A stretch of 64,000 bases of DNA from Paroedura picta (GCF_049243985.1 NC_135371.1:3373501-3437500); one strand, 5' to 3'; counted from the first letter of the stretch, positions 1 to 9,821 are shown. Notes: a model not told the origin generated them from the letters alone. Program-made: numbers and translations.

Positions 1-337
1 CTCCTGCCCTCCAGGCACAATTGTGGGTCCGGTGCCTCTTTCTTCTCCCCCCTGCCCTGCATATGACAGCTGTTTATGCAATTCAGGCTATCCGATAAAT
101 AAAAACAGACCCTGAATTGCATTCTGAAGAGAAACAGAATTCTAAAGTGGAAAAAAAAACAGGTTCATTTTGCATTATTGATTTGCCAGTGGATGGAAGG
201 TGCATACAGGTAACTGGGGGGTGGGTGGATACAGCACCGCTGAATACCCAAATGGGTAGTCATTCTTCCACTGCCAGCAGCCCAGTCAATTCAGGGACGG
301 GATTTTGTGGTACCAGGATAGTTGCAGATAAAATGTG
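1..337. other. No recognised feature
   Basis: I see no gene, repeat family or RNA here. The reading frame at 117-356 is short, has no recognisable domain and runs into repeat sequence. Confidence 0.4.
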
Positions 338-361
338 GAGGGCCAGCTTGGTGTAGTGGTT
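338..361 (+). repeat. Sauria-type SINE head remnant
   Basis: Contains the tRNA-like head TTGGTGTAGTGGTTAA seen in the full SINE copies of this window. It is cut off at once by the CR1 fragment that follows. Confidence 0.5.
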
Positions 362-810
362 AATCATAGAATAATAAGAGTTGGAAGGGACCTCCTGGGT
401 CATCTAGTCCAACCCCCCGCACAATGCAGAACACAACCTATCGCTCATCCACTGTAACCTGCCACCCCCTTGCACCTTCACAGAATCAGCCGCTCCGTCA
501 GATGGCTATCCAGGCTCTGTTTAAAAATTACAGAAGATGGAGAACCCACCACCTCCCGAGGAAGCCTGTTCCACTGAGAAACTGCTCTGTCAGGAACTTC
601 TTCCGGATGTTTAGATGGAAATTCTTTTGCATTAATTTCATCCCATTAGTTCTGGTCCATCCCTCTGGGGCAAGTGAGAACAATGCTGCTCCATCCTCTA
701 CATGGCAGCCTTTTAAATACTTGAAGATGGTTATCAGATCCCCTCTCCAGGCTAAACAGACCAAGCTCCCACAACCTTTCCTGATAAGTCTTGGTCTCCA
801 GACCCCTTAA
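362..810 (-). repeat. CR1 LINE 3' fragment
   Basis: Begins with the reverse complement of the CR1 3' terminus (TCATAGAATAATAAGAG), followed by the typical antisense string GTTGGAAGGGACCTCC and GGTCATCTAGTCCAACCCCC. It continues through antisense 3' sequence (CACCTCCCGAGGAAGCCTG, ACTTGAAGATGGTTATC). The 128-codon plus-strand frame across it is a by-product of the repeat, not a gene. Confidence 0.85.
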
Positions 811-825
811 GAGCAGCATTAAGAG

Positions 826-1072
826 CAGCAGCTTCTAATATGGAGAGCTGGGTTTGATTCCCCACTCCTGCACATGCAGTGAGCTGGCTGAACTTGGGCC
901 AGTCACAGTCCTGTTAGAGCTGTTCTTACAGTAGTTTCTCTCAGAGCTCTCTCAACCCCACCTACCTCACAAGGGTGTCTGTTGTGGGGAGAGGAAGGGA
1001 AGGCAGTTGTAAGCCACGTTGAGACTCCTTCGCATAGTGAAAAGCAGGTTATAAAACCGAACCTCCTTCCTA
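826..1072 (+). repeat. Sauria-type tRNA SINE, 5'-truncated
   Basis: Shows the SINE body and tail: a box-B-like GGGTTTGATTCC, then CTGTTGTGGGGAGAGGAAGG, then the BovB-like 3' end GTTGAGACTCCTTCG. The tRNA head is missing. Confidence 0.8.
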
Positions 1073-1277
1073 CACGACAGGTTATGCACAGTTTCCCTGT
1101 CCAAATTTCCTGGAAGTGACCATCTCCCCTCCCCTGAGGTACCAGGATTTTGGCAATACTTTTTTTAATGGCTCTAGAATATATTGATATTATGGCTCAA
1201 CTGTCACCATGTTTAAAACCACTTATTTTAGTTGAATAATGTTCTGGCCAGACATATATCACGCTTTATGCACTGAA

Positions 1278-1427
1278 CTATTTCCTTGTTTGTGAGTTTT
1301 GCTGTCCTTGACTCTGCAGAAGCCTTTTCCAGCACCGGAGTTCATACGAATCAACTCTCCTGCCTGATTTCTTCATTGTCCAACTTTCACAGCCATGAGT
1401 GGCTATTGGAAATATGATAGATTGAAC
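1278..1427 (-). repeat. BovB (RTE) ORF2 C-terminal remnant
   Basis: On the minus strand a short frame contains HGCESWTMKKSGRR and ELRCWKRLLQ. These match the C-terminal YGCESWTIRKAERQ...ELWCWRRLL region of the clearer BovB copy near 55.3 kb. It is a short decayed piece of about 50 codons. Confidence 0.65.
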
Positions 1428-1774
1428 TAATCTGCATTTGACAATCAGGCTTCCATATCGCTCAGGGCAGGCCGGGTAGTCGGCACAGCTACAAAATGGC
1501 CGCCACATGATGGCTGCTGCAGAAGGAGGAGTCAGCCACAAAATGGCTGCTGTAGCTGAAGTCATACAGTCAAAATCCTCCTCCTCTAATGACAGCTGCT
1601 GTCAAAGCAACATATAAAAAACCCTCAGTGACCAATCAGAAGTCTTGCTGGGAGAAAAGCCCCACCCAGATCTAGCCTCCTTTCTAAAAAGAAACGTTTT
1701 TTATGCCCAGGTTTTCATTGCCTGAAGGAGCCTCAAAGCAGCTTACAATCACCTGCCCTTCCTCTCCCCAGAAC

Positions 1775-1994
1775 AGTAAAATCAGAGTCCAGCAGCACCT
1801 TTAAGACCAACAAAGATTTATTCAAGTTGTGCATTGAATAAGTTGAGTGAGTCTTGTTGGAAGTTCTTAGTCTGAGGAAGGGTGCTTGCACTCGAAAGCT
1901 CACACCTTGAATAAATCTTTGTTGGTCTTAATGGTGCCTGACTGGACCCTGATTTTATTGTGCTACTTCAGACCAACACGGCTACCCATTTGAA
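1775..1994 (+). mobile_element. Short non-autonomous Penelope-type (hammerhead-bearing) element
   Basis: A 220-bp insert flanked by a perfect 12-bp duplication TCTCCCCAGAAC (1763-1774 and 1995-2006) inside a Sauria SINE. It has inverted flanks (AGAGTCCAGCAGCACCTTTAA near the left, reverse-related sequence near the right). The middle carries a hammerhead core: CTGAGGA at 1872-1878, a 6-bp stem (1880-1885 with 1888-1893, TT loop), then GAA at 1894-1896 and a very short third stem. Repeats of this type are common in reptiles and birds. Small-stem-III hammerheads are reported from Penelope-like elements, so I place it there by inference. Confidence 0.6.
1872..1901 (+). ncRNA. Hammerhead-ribozyme-like core, short stem III
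   Basis: CUGANGA box (CTGAGGA), stem II GGGTGC/GCACTC closed by TT, GAA, then AGCUC ending in a U-H dinucleotide. All core positions I can check are kept. Stem I pairing is weak by eye, so activity is uncertain. Confidence 0.45.
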
Positions 1995-2165
1995 TCTCCC
2001 CAGAACGGACGCCCTGTTAAGTGGGGCTGAGAGAGCCCATGCAGAACTGCTCTGTGAGGACAGCTCTAACAGGACTATGACTAGCTCAAGGTCACCCTAC
2101 TGGCTGCATGTGGAGGAGGAGTGGGGAATCAAACCCACTTCTCCACGTTTGGGTGCATAGCTACT

Positions 2166-2723
2166 GACTTCTTTAAATGAAAGCTGAGAATTCAGAAAAA
2201 CAGCTATCATTACAATGCTATATTTATTAAACTATTCAAGTGTTGATTAAAGACAACTTCATGTGCATGTGTGTTTGTATGTGTACATGTGTGTTGGGGC
2301 GATAGAGAATGACTGCCAGGTGAGGCGGAAAATCTAAATTTCCCAACCCACGCTGCAGGCATCTAACACAGGTAAGTATCTTAGGAATGCAGCCTTTGAG
2401 AAATGTTGCTAAATAACAGAAGGTTTAGTTAGTCCACAGTAAATCATCCACAGGAGTAGTCAAAGCAAACCTGGAATATTCAAAGCAATTTGTGTTCGCT
2501 GTCTCAGAATCCCCTCCAACACCCTTGTGAAGTAGGCCCGTATTACAATCACGTTGTAGGTGAAGGGGAAGAGTGGAAGCCAGGTAGGATATTGGTGCAC
2601 CGGCATTTATGGTATCTCACCAAATGTTAAGAGCGAAGTTTGAGCCTATGCTTCAGACAAACATGGCTATACCCCTGAACCCAAGGCTGTTACAATCAAT
2701 TACAAAGAGCATTAAAAAAAACA
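2166..2723. other. No gene; one tiny repeat fragment
   Basis: AT-rich unique-looking sequence. Near 2645-2680 a short stretch (CTTCAGACAAACATGGCTA) resembles the 3' end of the element at 1775-1994. Nothing else is recognised. Confidence 0.4.
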
Positions 2724-3170
2724 ATAGAATAATGGAGTTAGAAGGGCCCTCCAAGGTCATCTAGTCCAACCCCCCCGACAGAATGCAGGAAATTCACGAC
2801 TATATGGCCACCCACACTGACCCCAATTCCCTGTCCAGATGATGTCTGCCCTCCAACCCCCCCCCCCCCCCCAGAATCCATGGCCAGTTCGGCCTGGAGG
2901 AAATCCGCCTCCTGCTTCCAAAGTGTCGATCGGCATTTCCCAGGGCATGTTAAAAACGGCCACAAGAGCTAAGCATGGGCACAATCCGCTCTGCCCAGCT
3001 ACTTACAGTCTGCCTAAATTCCCAATATCATCACTACCTAGGTGAGGTGGCCACCTAGCCTCTGCTTTAAAACCTTCAAGGACGGAGAACCCACCACCTC
3101 CCGGGGGAGCCAGTTCCACTGAGAAACCGCTCTGTCAGGGACTTCTTCCAGTTGTCTCCCCAAAAAACAG
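2724..3170 (-). repeat. CR1 LINE 3' fragment
   Basis: Starts with AATAGAATAATGGAGTTAGAAGG and the antisense CR1 string GTCATCTAGTCCAACCCCC. It ends in CACCACCTCCCGGGGGAGCC and TTCCACTGAGAAACCGCTC, parallel to the copy at 362-810. A C-run sits at 2861-2873. Confidence 0.8.
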
Positions 3171-3493
3171 GTTCTTAAATCCTAAATCACAGCATCAAAG
3201 CAACCAGATTAGATGGGGGATTATCGCTTTGAGAATCAGTGACTGGGGTGAAATTTGAATGTTGAGCTTAAATTACGGACCACCGACTGCCCCAATGTTA
3301 GAAAAGCTCTGTATGCGGGCGCTGGCTAGCGCACCACTGACACCCCTCCCCTCTGTGGGATTGCCGAAGTGGCCACGCACAACCCTCGCGCCATTAGTAA
3401 GGGGGTGGCGGCGGCCCCTGGGAAAAGGGTTGATCGACCCCCCTAGGGGTCGCGGCCGCCAGGTTGAGAACCGCTGGAGGATGAACTGTAGAG

Positions 3494-3629
3494 CAGGAGT
3501 AGTCAACCTGTGGCCCTCCAGATGTCCATGGACTACAATTCCCATGAGCCCCTGCCAGCATTCGCTGGCAGGGGCTCATGGGAATTGTAGTCCATGGACA
3601 TCTGGAGGGCCACAGGTTGACTACCCCTG
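3494..3629. mobile_element. hAT-type foldback MITE
   Basis: Near-perfect palindrome that starts CAGGAGTAGTCAACC and ends GGTTGACTACCCCTG, with arms containing CCATGGACTACAATTCCCAT. Flanks CTGTAGAG and ATCTAGCG are only a partial 8-bp duplication. Other copies in this window have perfect 8-bp duplications. Confidence 0.8.
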
Positions 3630-3867
3630 ATCTAGCGAATTGTACAACACTGAAGTCTCTCCCCACCTCTAGCTCCACTCCTCAAATCTGCAGCTGTTTC
3701 CCATCTTGCAGAGCACAGATCTGATCAGAACAGAGCGTGACCCGAGAGACTTTCCAAGCAGCCGGTTTATTGTCCGAAGCCGATCAAAGGAGCCACAATG
3801 CTACGGAGGAGACCTCAGCCTCCAATTCCGGTCTACTGGGAAGAGCCTTTCCCTGCAAACCGAGCAG

Positions 3868-4937
3868 CTACCCAACTTTGGGCACGTGGATCTGTTCGTG
3901 CCGCTGCAGGCGGGACTTGAACCCGAATCTCTTCCCGCACGCGGCGCAGCTGTAAGGCTTCTCCCCCGTGTGGACCCGCTGATGCCTCTGCAGGTACGCC
4001 AAGTGGCTGAACCTCTTCCCGCACAGGGAGCATCGGTACGGTCTCTCCCCCGTGTGGACTCTCTGATGCACGGTGAGGCTGACGCGGTGGCAGAAGGCCT
4101 TCCCGCACTCGGGGCACTGGTGGGGTTTCTCCACCGCGTGGACCGCCTGGTGCCTCTGGAGGTGGGATTTGAAGCCGAATCTCTCCCCGCACTCCGGGCA
4201 CTCGTACGGCTGCTCGCCGGTGTGGATCCTCTGGTGCTGCCGCAGAGACGCGGCCCGGGTGAACTTCTTCCCGCACTCGGGGCACTGGTGCGGCTTCTCC
4301 CCCGTGTGCAGGGTCCGATGCTGCTGGAGGTGGGACGCTCTCCGGAACCGGTTCCCGCACTCGGAGCACTGGTACCGCCTCTCCGCCGTGTGCGCTCCTT
4401 GTTGCGCGGCAAGGGGGCTGCAGTCCTTATCGCCTTCGGAGCACTCGTTGTCTGGGCGGCCCGCGGGATGCTTGGGGCGGGGCGGCCTTCCGCCGTGCCT
4501 GATTGCCCACTCTGGGGCTTTTCTCGGCTCTTCCCTCGTGTGGGTCCTTTGGTGGGTGGTCAGAATCGACCTCCGACTGAAGCTCTGTCCGCACGCCGAG
4601 CAGCAGTACAGTCTTTCCAGCGGCTGGATCTGCTGGGGGGAGATAAGGTCCGTGCTCTTTCCAAAACCTGAGCTTTCGTTCTGACCCCCCGCTGTGTGGC
4701 TTCTCAGGTCAGCTCGGAGGCTTCTGTTCCTTCGCTTTTGGGTCGTTTTTTCTTCCTGCGCTGGGATTTCCTGTCCTTGGCAAAGAATGGGAGCCCCTTT
4801 CCTGTCCGCCGTGTAGCTTCTCTCCTGCCTCTCTTGTCCATCTCGCTTCCAGAAGTCCCCTTTGAAGTCCTCGTTCTTCCACAGCTCCAGCAACAGGACC
4901 TGAAGTCCCTCGTCATTCTCATGCTCCTTCATGTCCC
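3868..4937 (-). CDS. Gene A exon 3: seven C2H2 fingers
   Basis: Codes an N-terminal linker (GDMKEHENDEG...), then a finger YCCSACGQSF...HQRTH. A degenerate unit follows in which the finger consensus is lost. Six good fingers follow, joined by TGEKP-type linkers (one is AVEKP). The protein stops five residues after the last finger (VPKVG). Specificity residues differ between fingers (for example RASHLQQ, RAASLRQ, FKSHLQR), so the array is not a simple recent tandem expansion. A long plus-strand frame opposite it is an antisense artefact. Confidence 0.85.
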
Positions 4938-7617
4938 CTGCTTGGAAAAAAATCAGAGCGCACCAGTTACCGCCCCTGCAAGGAGCCAAGTCCCCCAAAC
5001 CTTCCTACTGGATCGGGGTGTATGTCATTTCCTTTGCCAGAACCATTTCCTACCTCAAGGAACGGGCTGGTCACACTTTTGCCCAGGCAGGCCCTCTGGC
5101 AGGGGTGGCCAAACTGGCTCATGCTGGCAGGGGCTCATGGGAATTGTAGTCCATGAATCTGGAGAGCCACAGTTTGGCCACCCCTAAAATGTATGTTCCC
5201 TTTTACCTTCCTGTCCCCTAAATGGGAATTATTTATATTTGTTTTTTAAAGTTTTTTGGGGGGCTTTGTCCACCCTCATGCCAGACGTGGTGTACCTCCT
5301 TGTCTTCTCCGCTATTCCTGGCTGAACACCAAACAGGAGCATAAATTCCAGCCTCATAAGAACATCCGGAGAGTCCTGCTGGGTCAGACCAGTGGTCCAT
5401 CTAGGCCTGTCTCTCACAGTGGCTAACCCATTCCTCTGAAGGGCCAATAACAAGACAGGGAGGCTGAGGTCTTCCCCTGATGTTGCCTTCCGGCTCTGGG
5501 ATTCAGAGGTTTAGTGCCACTGACTGTGGAGCAGCTCTAAAAGGACTGTGACTGGCCCAAGGTCACCCAGCTGGCTGCATGTGGGGGAAAACAGGGAAAT
5601 CCTTTCTCCAGATTAGAAGCCTAACCCCTACAACCAGGGAAAGTCAAACTGCGGCCCTCCAGATGTCCATGGACTACAATTCCCAGGAGCCCCTGCCAGC
5701 ATTTGCTGGCAGGGGCTCCTGGGAATTGTAGTCCATGGACATCTGAAGGGCCGCAGTTTGACTACCCCTGTCAGACACCTTGCTAATGCTAAACCAGTTT
5801 GAGAGAGCCAGTTTGGTGTAGTGGTGAGGAGTGCGGACTTCTAATCTGGCATGCCGGGTTCGATTCTGTGCTCCCCCACATGCAACCAGCTGGGTGACCT
5901 TGGGCTCTCCACGGCACTGATAAGGCTGTTCTGACCGAGCAGTGATATCAGGGCTCTCTCAGCCTCACCCACCCCACAGGGTGTCTGTTGTGGGGAGAGG
6001 AAAGGGAAGGCGACTGTAAGCCGCTTTGAGCCTCCTTCGGGTAGGGAAAAGCGGCATATAAGAACCAACTCTTCTTCTTCTTCTTCTTCTAAACAAGGAT
6101 CTGGTGCCTCATTTGCTAGGTTGCTCCACAGCTGGAAGCACAATCCGGCAGAGGGGAATTCCACGCCCACCCCGTCTTTTTCAAAAGATCTGTACTTTTC
6201 TGCCAGTCTGGCTCAGGCCCAAAAGGCGTTCCAGGCCTCCCTGATCTCAGGCTCCTGAAGTCGACTTCCCTCCTTACCGACGAGGCTGGGCTCTGGATCC
6301 ACCTCTTTCTTGATGGCCCTCAAAGGATGCCTCTCCTCACTCCCGCAGGGAGCCCGGCCTGCTTCAGAGACGCTCCCTGACGCCTCCTCCATGGACACCT
6401 TCAATGAGAGAGAGGAACAGAAAAAGGTGATGGCGGGGGAGGGAAAGGGGAGCATAGCAGACAGGGTTGGGAAATACCTGGTGACTTTTGCGGGTGGAAC
6501 TGAAATTGGGCAGGATTTGGGGCAGGGAGGGACGTCAGTGTAGTCGAATGCTAGGAAGTCCCTATCTAGAGCAGCCCTTTTCTCCAGGGGAACTGATCTC
6601 CGTCGCCTAGCAAAGAGCTGTAAAAACAGGGGGTCCCCTGCTCCTCCCTGGGGGCCGGCATGCCTGTTAGCAGGTCCACTGCTATGAGAGGAGGAGGAGA
6701 AATCAGGATGGGGTTTCTTCAATTCATTACACTTTTGAGGAACACCTTTGAGGGCCAGAATTGCCAAACGAAACAAAGAATAAGAAATGGGGGATCAGAC
6801 TGATCCTCAAGCAGGGCACCCAAGATACACCCTGGCCTTGGTTTTGTCCCTGCTTTGAGCTTTACCCCAGGTGCTCCCACACTCAGAAGGGCCTCACCTG
6901 GTTGTCCTGCCTCAAGAGGAGCTCCTCAGCCAGGGCCACCACCTGGGAGCAGCTCTGGAGGCCGCTCTCTCGCACCTGGCTCTGGATCTCCGGGGGCAGG
7001 ACGCTGAGCAGTTGCTCCAGGACCAGGAGCTCCAGGATCTGCTCCTTGCTGTGGTTCTCCACCCTCAGCCACCCGCGGCACGTTTCCCACAGTCGTCTGT
7101 AAGCCCCTCGCGGCCCCTCAGCCTCCTGGTAGCAGAAGCACCTGAATTCTTCCCGCTGCTTCTCCCGGCTCAGGGCTTCCCCCCGCAAGATGGCTGCCTT
7201 CACCTTCCCATAATCCTCTCTGTCTCTGATGTCCATACTGAGAAAGGCCTCCTCAGCTTCTCCGCTGAGGGCCGGCAGGAGTCGGGCCACCCACTCTTCC
7301 TGGGGCCACCGACACGCCTCGGCCACTTGCTCAAAGGAGGCCAGGAAGGCCTTGGCGTCCTCCCAGGGCGAAGACTTAGCTGTCGACAGGCAGGTTCCCC
7401 ATCCAGCGTGAGGGTTTTCCACTGTCCTGAGGAACTCCTGCCACTGGGCTTCCCACTGGGCGAGGGAGAGGCAACCGCCCGCAAATTGCTGGTGCACGGG
7501 ATCGCTGGGCCTCCTTAGAAGGAACTCCCCGATGCTTCCTGCCTGGAGAACCTGTGGGGCACTCCCGATCCTCCCCAGTGCTCCCTCTATTGCTGTGCCT
7601 TGCCCCTGCGTCTTCAT
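3868..7617 (-). CDS. Gene A: SCAN-domain C2H2 zinc-finger protein
   Basis: Predicted nuclear DNA-binding protein of 636 residues from three coding exons: complement of 6898-7617, 6278-6398 and 3868-4937. Phases close exactly (720+121+1070 = 637 codons with stop). Splice sites are CAG|GTGAGG, GAAG|GTGTCC, GTCG|GTAAGG and GCAG|GGGAC. Exon 1 carries an extended SCAN module, exon 2 an acidic linker, exon 3 seven C2H2 fingers plus a degenerate one. There is no KRAB exon between SCAN and fingers, unlike genes B-E. The start is the Met in MKTQGQ, placed like the starts of related SCAN proteins; the acceptor for this exon is at 7697. A noncoding first exon is proposed at 9492-9800. SCAN domains mediate homo- and hetero-oligomerisation; DNA targets cannot be inferred. 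I recognise the family but not an ortholog. Confidence 0.85.
5100..5186. mobile_element. hAT-type MITE, GGCCAAACT variant
   Basis: Shortened foldback that starts CAGGGGTGGCCAAACT and ends AGTTTGGCCACCCCTA, around the same GGGAATTGTAGTCCATG core as the other MITEs. It lies in the gene A intron upstream of the finger exon. Confidence 0.65.
5355..5490 (-). repeat. CR1-like fragment
   Basis: Contains CATAAGAACATCCGGAGAGT and GGGTCAGACCAGTGGTCCAT, a string I associate with CR1-family 3' regions of reptiles. Gene A intron. Confidence 0.45.
5635..5770. mobile_element. hAT-type foldback MITE
   Basis: Palindrome from CAGGGAAAGTCAAACTG to CAGTTTGACTACCCCTG with a TTTGCTGGCAGGGG-type centre. No convincing target duplication remains. 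Gene A intron. Confidence 0.8.
5803..6090 (+). repeat. Full-length Sauria-type SINE
   Basis: tRNA-like head with box A TTGGTGTAGTGGTGA and box B GGGTTCGATTC. The body contains CTGTTGTGGGGAGAGGAAAG and the BovB-like end GCCGCTTTGAGCCTCCTTCG, followed by a (TTC)n tail. It is in the intron of gene A, antisense to the gene. Confidence 0.9.
6278..6398 (-). CDS. Gene A exon 2: SCAN-to-finger linker
   Basis: 121-bp coding exon, phase 0 to phase 1, encoding VSMEEASGSVSEAGRAPC and on through an IKKEVDPEPS stretch. This VSMEEA... exon is what I expect immediately after the SCAN exon in reptile SCAN-ZNF genes. The KKE motif could be a sumoylation site, by pattern only. Confidence 0.8.
6468..6670. repeat. 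AGGGTTGCCA-type dispersed repeat, partial
   Basis: Contains GGGAAATACCTGG, GGCAGGATTTGGGGC, and AGCAGCCCTTTTCTCCAGGG, shared with copies near 9.2, 10.0-10.7, 35.0 and 44.4 kb. It looks like a non-autonomous DNA element, but the family is not certain. Confidence 0.55.
6898..7617 (-). CDS. Gene A exon 1 (coding): extended SCAN domain
   Basis: 240 codons ending at CAG|GTGAGG. The C-terminal part is a classic SCAN domain ([20 protein letters not shown] ... SKEQILELLVLEQLLSVLPP ... SQVVALAEELLL). Before it lies about 100 residues not found in the other four SCAN exons here: SPWEDAKAFLASFEQVAEAC, then WVARLLPALSGEAEEAF, then REDYGKVKAAIL. SCAN is known to derive from the C-terminal half of a Gmr1-like retroelement capsid. 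The extra segment looks like the N-terminal capsid half retained in a host gene (inference). Confidence 0.85.
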
Positions 7618-8268
7618 ACTGGGTGTGTGGCTCAGTGAGGTTTTTCCTACAGAAAACTGTGGCAACCGATTGCAGTCCTCCAGATTGGGCTTCTGCCTGT
7701 AAAAAAGAGACAGGGAAAGGATGTCATAAGACTGAGGACCCATCAAGCTAGGCTGGCTGACCAGATGCCTCTGGGATGACTGTAAATACGGAAAAAAAAT
7801 TATTTAGGCTGGCTAACACAATGAGAGACTGTGAGGAGTTCCAAAAGGAAGTCAGGGGCAGATGGGCCTTGAAATGCAAAATGAGATTATGTTGGAGCGA
7901 GTGTAAACTGGAGCATATTGGGGCAAACTGCCCCAACTTCACAGATACACTCATGGGATCTGAGCAGGCAGCATGGGAGCCTGAGGTGGTAGTGGTTGTT
8001 TATGCAGAAGCGGAAAACAACAGATCCCTGAGTACAGAATCCTGAGGCTCACATGGCCGCATTTATTGACTGACCTTTTATTGAACTGACCATTTATTCC
8101 GACTTCCCGCTTCCCGACGTTTATCCAGTTTCCAATCCGTGAGGGAACTGGTCCTCTTATCCCATAACTCTGAAGTCTGCTTTGGGGAGGGGTTTTGTCA
8201 TTGCCCTGGCTCCAGGCTGGAGACTGAATCAGATTCAAGGTTGACTCTTAATTTTCAAAGCCCTAAAC

Positions 8269-8380
8269 CAGGGGTAGTCAAACTGCAGCCCTCCAGATGT
8301 CCATGGACTACAATTCCCATGAGCCCCTGCCAGCGTTGTAGTCCATGGACATCTGGAGGGCTGCAGTTCGAGTACCCCTG
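8269..8380. mobile_element. hAT-type MITE with perfect 8-bp TSD
   Basis: Begins CAGGGGTAGTCAAACTGC and ends AGTACCCCTG. Flanked by CCCTAAAC on both sides (8261-8268 and 8381-8388). The same insertion with the same left flank is present in the duplicate block at 44079, so it predates that duplication. Confidence 0.85.
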
Positions 8381-8466
8381 CCCTAAACAGTCTGGGACCC
8401 ACCTCCTCCCCTATACCTCTCCCAAAGAGCTTTAAGATCAGGCAGTTTTAATCTGTTTAGGGTCCC

Positions 8467-8577
8467 TGGCCCTCCAGATGTCCGTGGACTACAATTCCCA
8501 TGAGCCCCTGCCAGCACTCGCTACAATGGGAATTGTAGTCCACGGACATCTGGAAGGCCGCAGTTTGACTACCCCTG
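8467..8577. mobile_element. hAT-type MITE, left end truncated
   Basis: CCCTCCAGATGTCCGTGGAC ... GTCCACGGACATCTGGAAGG foldback, ending in GTTTGACTACCCCTG. The left terminal bases are missing. Confidence 0.7.
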
Positions 8578-8589
8578 ATCTAGCCCAAC

Positions 8590-8880
8590 CCCATGATCAA
8601 GAATTTGATGTTTTATTATTGTCCAGTTTTACTACTGACTGTATCGTTTTAAAATGTTCTTAACCGCCTCGAGTTAAGGAGGATGGGGCAGAATATATAA
8701 ACAAAACATTTGTTTGCAATTATTTGTTTTCACAGGCCTTCTAGAAGCCTCAATAAACAGTAGCTACCCATGTTTACTGACACCCCCGATGAGTAGCCAT
8801 ATTGTTTTATTATTTGTTGCCGCCGGTTACAACAAACAATCCAACACTAAAAACCCAATAAAATGCCCATGAAAACCCAG
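8590..8880 (+). repeat. L2-like LINE 3' tail pieces
   Basis: Contains TTTTACTACTGACTGTAT and TAACCGCCTCGAGTTAAGGA, an L2-type 3' UTR signature (accgcc...gg). The same sequence recurs at about 32525 and 42255. The end (TTATTTGTTGCCGCCGG..) appears to be an opposite-strand L2 tail. Confidence 0.6.
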
Positions 8881-9086
8881 TTACCTAAAATACAACCAAA
8901 AAACCCCAACTCTTTCATTATGCTCTCTACCATTCACACTAAAAGTGGACACTCCAAAAATGTTCAGGCACCCTCCTCTCTTTCAGATGGGGGGGGAGTC
9001 ATGCATCCCCATAGGGCCAGCTTTGAAGCCCCCCTCGCAGTCCAGACAAACTAGATCTGGTGCCCACGTCAAACGCCCTTCAGCAG

Positions 9087-9400
9087 ATGAAAGGGACCTC
9101 CTGGGTCATCTAGTCCAACCCACCCCCACACACACACACAATGCAGGACACTCACAACTCTATCACTCATCTAGATGGGTTTAGGGTTGGCAGCTCTGAG
9201 ATAAGAGAGACTGGGAGACCTTGGGGGCGGAGCCAGGCCAGGATTTGGGTTGCGGAGAGCCCTCAGTGGAGTCCAATGCTATGGAATCCCCCTCCCAAAG
9301 CAGCCCTTTTCTCCAGGGGAGTTGATCCCTTTTGCAGGGAGATGAGCTGCAATTCCCGGGGATCCCCAGGCCCCACCTGGAGGCTGGCATCTAGAGGCGT
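9087..9400. repeat. CR1 fragment with nested AGGGTTGCCA-type repeat
   Basis: 9087-9180 is an antisense CR1 3' end (AAAGGGACCTCCTGGGTCAT). At about 9182 it changes to TAGGGTTGGCAGCTCTGAG and runs to GGAGGCTGGCATCTAGAGG. The identical junction occurs at 44373, so both loci inherited one nested insertion. Confidence 0.65.
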
Positions 9401-9491
9401 CACACCTGGGGGCGGTTCCACCTGCGGGAGGGGGTAGGGTGGGGGCTCTTCTCGGCCTGGGGGTAAACCGGCTCCCCCTCCTGCTCCTTAC

Positions 9492-9800
9492 CGGGGATCC
9501 CAGCCGAGCTCACAGCGGCGCGATCCTGCGCGGGTCGCAGCCCTCCTCGCGTGCAGGGAAGGGCCAGCCTGCCCTCCTCCCCCTCCCCGGCCGCGCCCTG
9601 CAGGTGGGACCCGCAGAGACACCCCCCCTGCAGAGCAGGCCCTCCGCGCGGCTCCCGACCCTCCGCAGGATCCCCCCCCCAGCCCCGCCGGATCCCCCGA
9701 GAGAGAGAGAGAGAAGCCGGAGGAGCCGCGGGTTTCTCTCCCCCTCCCGCCCCCCGCAGCCGGCCTAGGAAGCGCCGCTCGGTCCCTTTAACCCTTCCTA
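9492..9800 (-). promoter_or_regulatory. CpG-rich 5' end / noncoding first exon of gene A
   Basis: CpG-dense block ending, on the minus strand, in GGATCCCCG|GTAAGGAGCAG, a good splice donor that fits a noncoding first exon feeding the gene A SCAN exon (acceptor at 7697). The motif GGGTTAAAGGGACCGAGCGG lies at 9794-9775 in gene-sense orientation and recurs in four other promoters here. Almost identical to 33261-33590. The long antisense frames across it are composition artefacts. Confidence 0.6.
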
Positions 9801-9820
9801 GTCCGTGCAAGGGAGATTGT

Positions 9821-9821
<1 letters not shown>

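Larger units (their letters stand above)
1704..2150 (-). repeat. Sauria-type SINE, interrupted by a younger insert
   Basis: Antisense SINE in two halves, with the 3' end at 1704-1774 (CTGAAGGAGCCTCAAAGCAG) and the body and head at 1995-2150 (CAAGGTCACC, GGGGAATCAAACCC). The halves are separated by the short hammerhead-bearing element at 1775-1994 and share a 12-bp target duplication. Confidence 0.8.
8040..9440. repeat. Duplicated block upstream of gene A, mosaic of repeats
   Basis: Lies in the intron between the gene A 5' exon and its SCAN exon. Starts CTGAGGCTCACATGGC and runs through the MITE at 8269, L2 tail sequence and a CR1/AGGGTTGCCA nest. Parts recur in the same order at 43850-44600, and its right half (L2 tail to promoter) at 32500-33770. 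It therefore marks copies of one ancestral 5' flank. Confidence 0.65.

Noticed and set aside
424-810. 128-codon plus-strand frame
   Set aside because: Lies wholly in an antisense CR1 fragment.
3706-4671. 321-codon plus-strand frame
   Set aside because: Exact antisense of the gene A finger exon; finger arrays commonly leave long antisense frames.
5803-5880. tRNA-like sequences with A and B boxes (also at other SINE heads)
   Set aside because: They are the heads of Sauria SINEs with SINE bodies and BovB-type tails, not free tRNA genes.
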